Source of the DNA: an uncultured Polycyclovorans sp.
GTDB lineage: Bacteria; Pseudomonadota; Gammaproteobacteria; Nevskiales; Nevskiaceae
Reading direction: 5' to 3'
DNA length: 5,627 nt
NCBI GenBank assembly: GCA_936928855.1
Contig: CAKZHZ010000021.1
Span: forward strand, 1 to 5,627
Position 1 is the stretch's first letter, and each line of letters begins with the position of its first letter. Position numbers and translations under genes: made by a program. Shown here piece by piece: positions 4,901 through 5,627 of the stretch. The notes under the pieces are model-generated. The model did no database searches. It saw only the letters and a list, made by a program, of their open reading frames with translations, and had not been told where the DNA came from.

Positions 4901-5627
4901 TCACAGCTCCCGCATCCGACGGCACACGTCGTCGTAGACGTCCACGAGTGGCCGGGGCGTCCCCGACGACCCGGGACGCTCGTTGATCTCTACCCATTCC
5001 TCGAAGGCGCACTGCACCTCGAGATTGGCGATCTCCAGGATCATCCGTAGCTGACCGCGAGTTCGCGCCGAGCTGCGGTCGCCCAGGGCCTCGGGCCGTC
5101 GGCGTGACTTGTCGGCGTAGCGGCCGAGGGCGGCTCGGCTCAGGGTGGGTGTCGCGAGTACGAGTTTCTGCACGCGCATGAAATGGGCGGACACGTCGTC
5201 GCTGCGATCACCGAACCCCTCCAGCAGCTGCCGGTAGACGCCCTCGATGTCGGCGAGCGTCCGAGTCGTCCGGGCGGGCATAGCGCGATTCGAGGATTCC
5301 GGTGAAGCGCCTTCGTTCGCGGCAGTGCCTGCGGCGACACCCGCACCGGCCAGCGCGGCACCGCCCAGCGCGGTGGCCACGCCCGCGTCGCCGCCTAGCA
5401 CGTCCTTCACGTAGGGCGGGAACAGGGTGAGAAAGACCGCGCCGTAGAACCAGAACCACGAGATGCCGAGGATCGAGAGCCAGACGGAGCGCACCTCGAG
5501 CGCGAAGCCCATCACGCGCCACGTCTCGGCGAAGATGTTCCAGCCGATCTTCAGATCGGGCACCTTCGAGGGCACGGGCGGGATGGCGCGCGCGGACACG
5601 TAGCCCATCACCGCCATCGTGATCATG
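4901..5627 (-). CDS. Partial chimeric reading frame: MFS lysophospholipid-transporter-like segment joined to an unrecognised helical C-terminus
   Basis: The frame enters from the right edge, so its true start is outside; the ATG at 5626 is probably an internal Met. Residues 1-80 from that Met read like the middle of MFS transporters of the LplT/Aas type. IPPVPSKVPDLKIGWN is followed by ETWRVMGFALEVRSVWLSIL, the transmembrane segment ISWFWFYGAVFLTLFPPY and VKDVLGGD. Family members continue with more transmembrane helices, but here an Ala/Gly-rich stretch (about residues 81-104) gives way to about 135 charged, helix-prone residues (ADIEGVYRQLLEGF, MILEIANLEVQCAFEEWVEI, VYDDVCRRMREL), then TGA. 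I recognise no family in this tail. It could be its own gene: an in-frame ATG at 5281 would give 126 residues, but it lacks a clear ribosome site. The join near 5387-5400 may be a real deletion/fusion or an assembly error; if real, the transporter is broken. Confidence 0.6.
   Translation of the reverse strand, partial: MITMAVMGYVSARAIPPVPSKVPDLKIGWNIFAETWRVMGFALEVRSVWLSILGISWFWFYGAVFLTLFPPYVKDVLGGDAGVATALGGAALAGAGVAAGTAANEGASPESSNRAMPARTTRTLADIEGVYRQLLEGFGDRSDDVSAHFMRVQKLVLATPTLSRAALGRYADKSRRRPEALGDRSSARTRGQLRMILEIANLEVQCAFEEWVEINERPGSSGTPRPLVDVYDDVCRRMREL
5387..5627 (-). pseudogene. Truncated MFS transporter segment (both ends missing)
   Basis: This is the part of the frame with family resemblance, about 80 residues. 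It covers the cytoplasmic linker (IPPVP...PDLKIGWN), the next helix entry and the WFWFYGA-containing transmembrane helix, up to VLGGD. About half of a normal MFS protein, including the later helices, has no counterpart downstream. The upstream part may lie beyond the right edge. It is annotated separately so that a domain search of the whole frame is not misread as a complete transporter. Confidence 0.5.

Noticed and set aside
4257..5012. 251-codon frame that ends with the DUF433 protein
   Set aside because: Only the last 75 codons match DUF433. The upstream part is Arg/Gly-rich and overlaps the better-supported beta-sandwich frame, so it is a GC-driven extension.

Overview
The window looks like proteobacterial, probably gammaproteobacterial, chromosomal or metagenomic DNA of moderate to high G+C. 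The evidence is a TonB-dependent outer-membrane receptor with a QKKAERLQDVPIAISAF plug motif, typical of large receptor families in environmental Gamma- and Alphaproteobacteria, and an MFS fragment of the lysophospholipid-transporter type. Every gene I can support lies on the minus strand, so gene order runs from right to left. Both window edges cut a gene.

Positions 1-4001 hold one very long TonB-dependent receptor gene. 1333 codons are visible, and only the last dozen or so residues seem to be missing past the left edge. Its order is signal peptide, STN domain, second STN domain, plug, and a large beta-barrel of about 1000 residues with cysteine-bearing loops. The tandem STN pair is the most distinctive feature here. 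One STN domain usually marks a receptor that signals to a FecR-type anti-sigma factor, but no fecI or fecR gene is in the window.

Positions 4002-4256 are non-coding. They contain the receptor's ribosome binding site, a GC-rich hairpin beside it, a 14-base direct repeat and an 8-bp-stem palindrome that looks like a dispersed intergenic repeat. Positions 4257-4484 encode a 75-residue DUF433 protein of the antitoxin type, with no toxin gene on either side.

Positions 4547-5627 look different: they are in places more G+C-rich and appear to be made of gene pieces. A stand-alone C-terminal beta-sandwich of carbohydrate-binding type (4547-4870) follows, in the same frame but after a TGA, a reading frame (4901-5627). 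That frame begins as the middle of an MFS lysophospholipid-transporter-like protein and switches abruptly to an unrecognised, charged helical C-terminus. This may be a degraded or rearranged locus or an assembly chimera, and the sequence alone cannot decide.

No RNA gene, CRISPR array, insertion sequence or complete toxin-antitoxin pair was found. The genes do not form an obvious pathway. The receptor with its unusual periplasmic signalling end is the functional core of the window.
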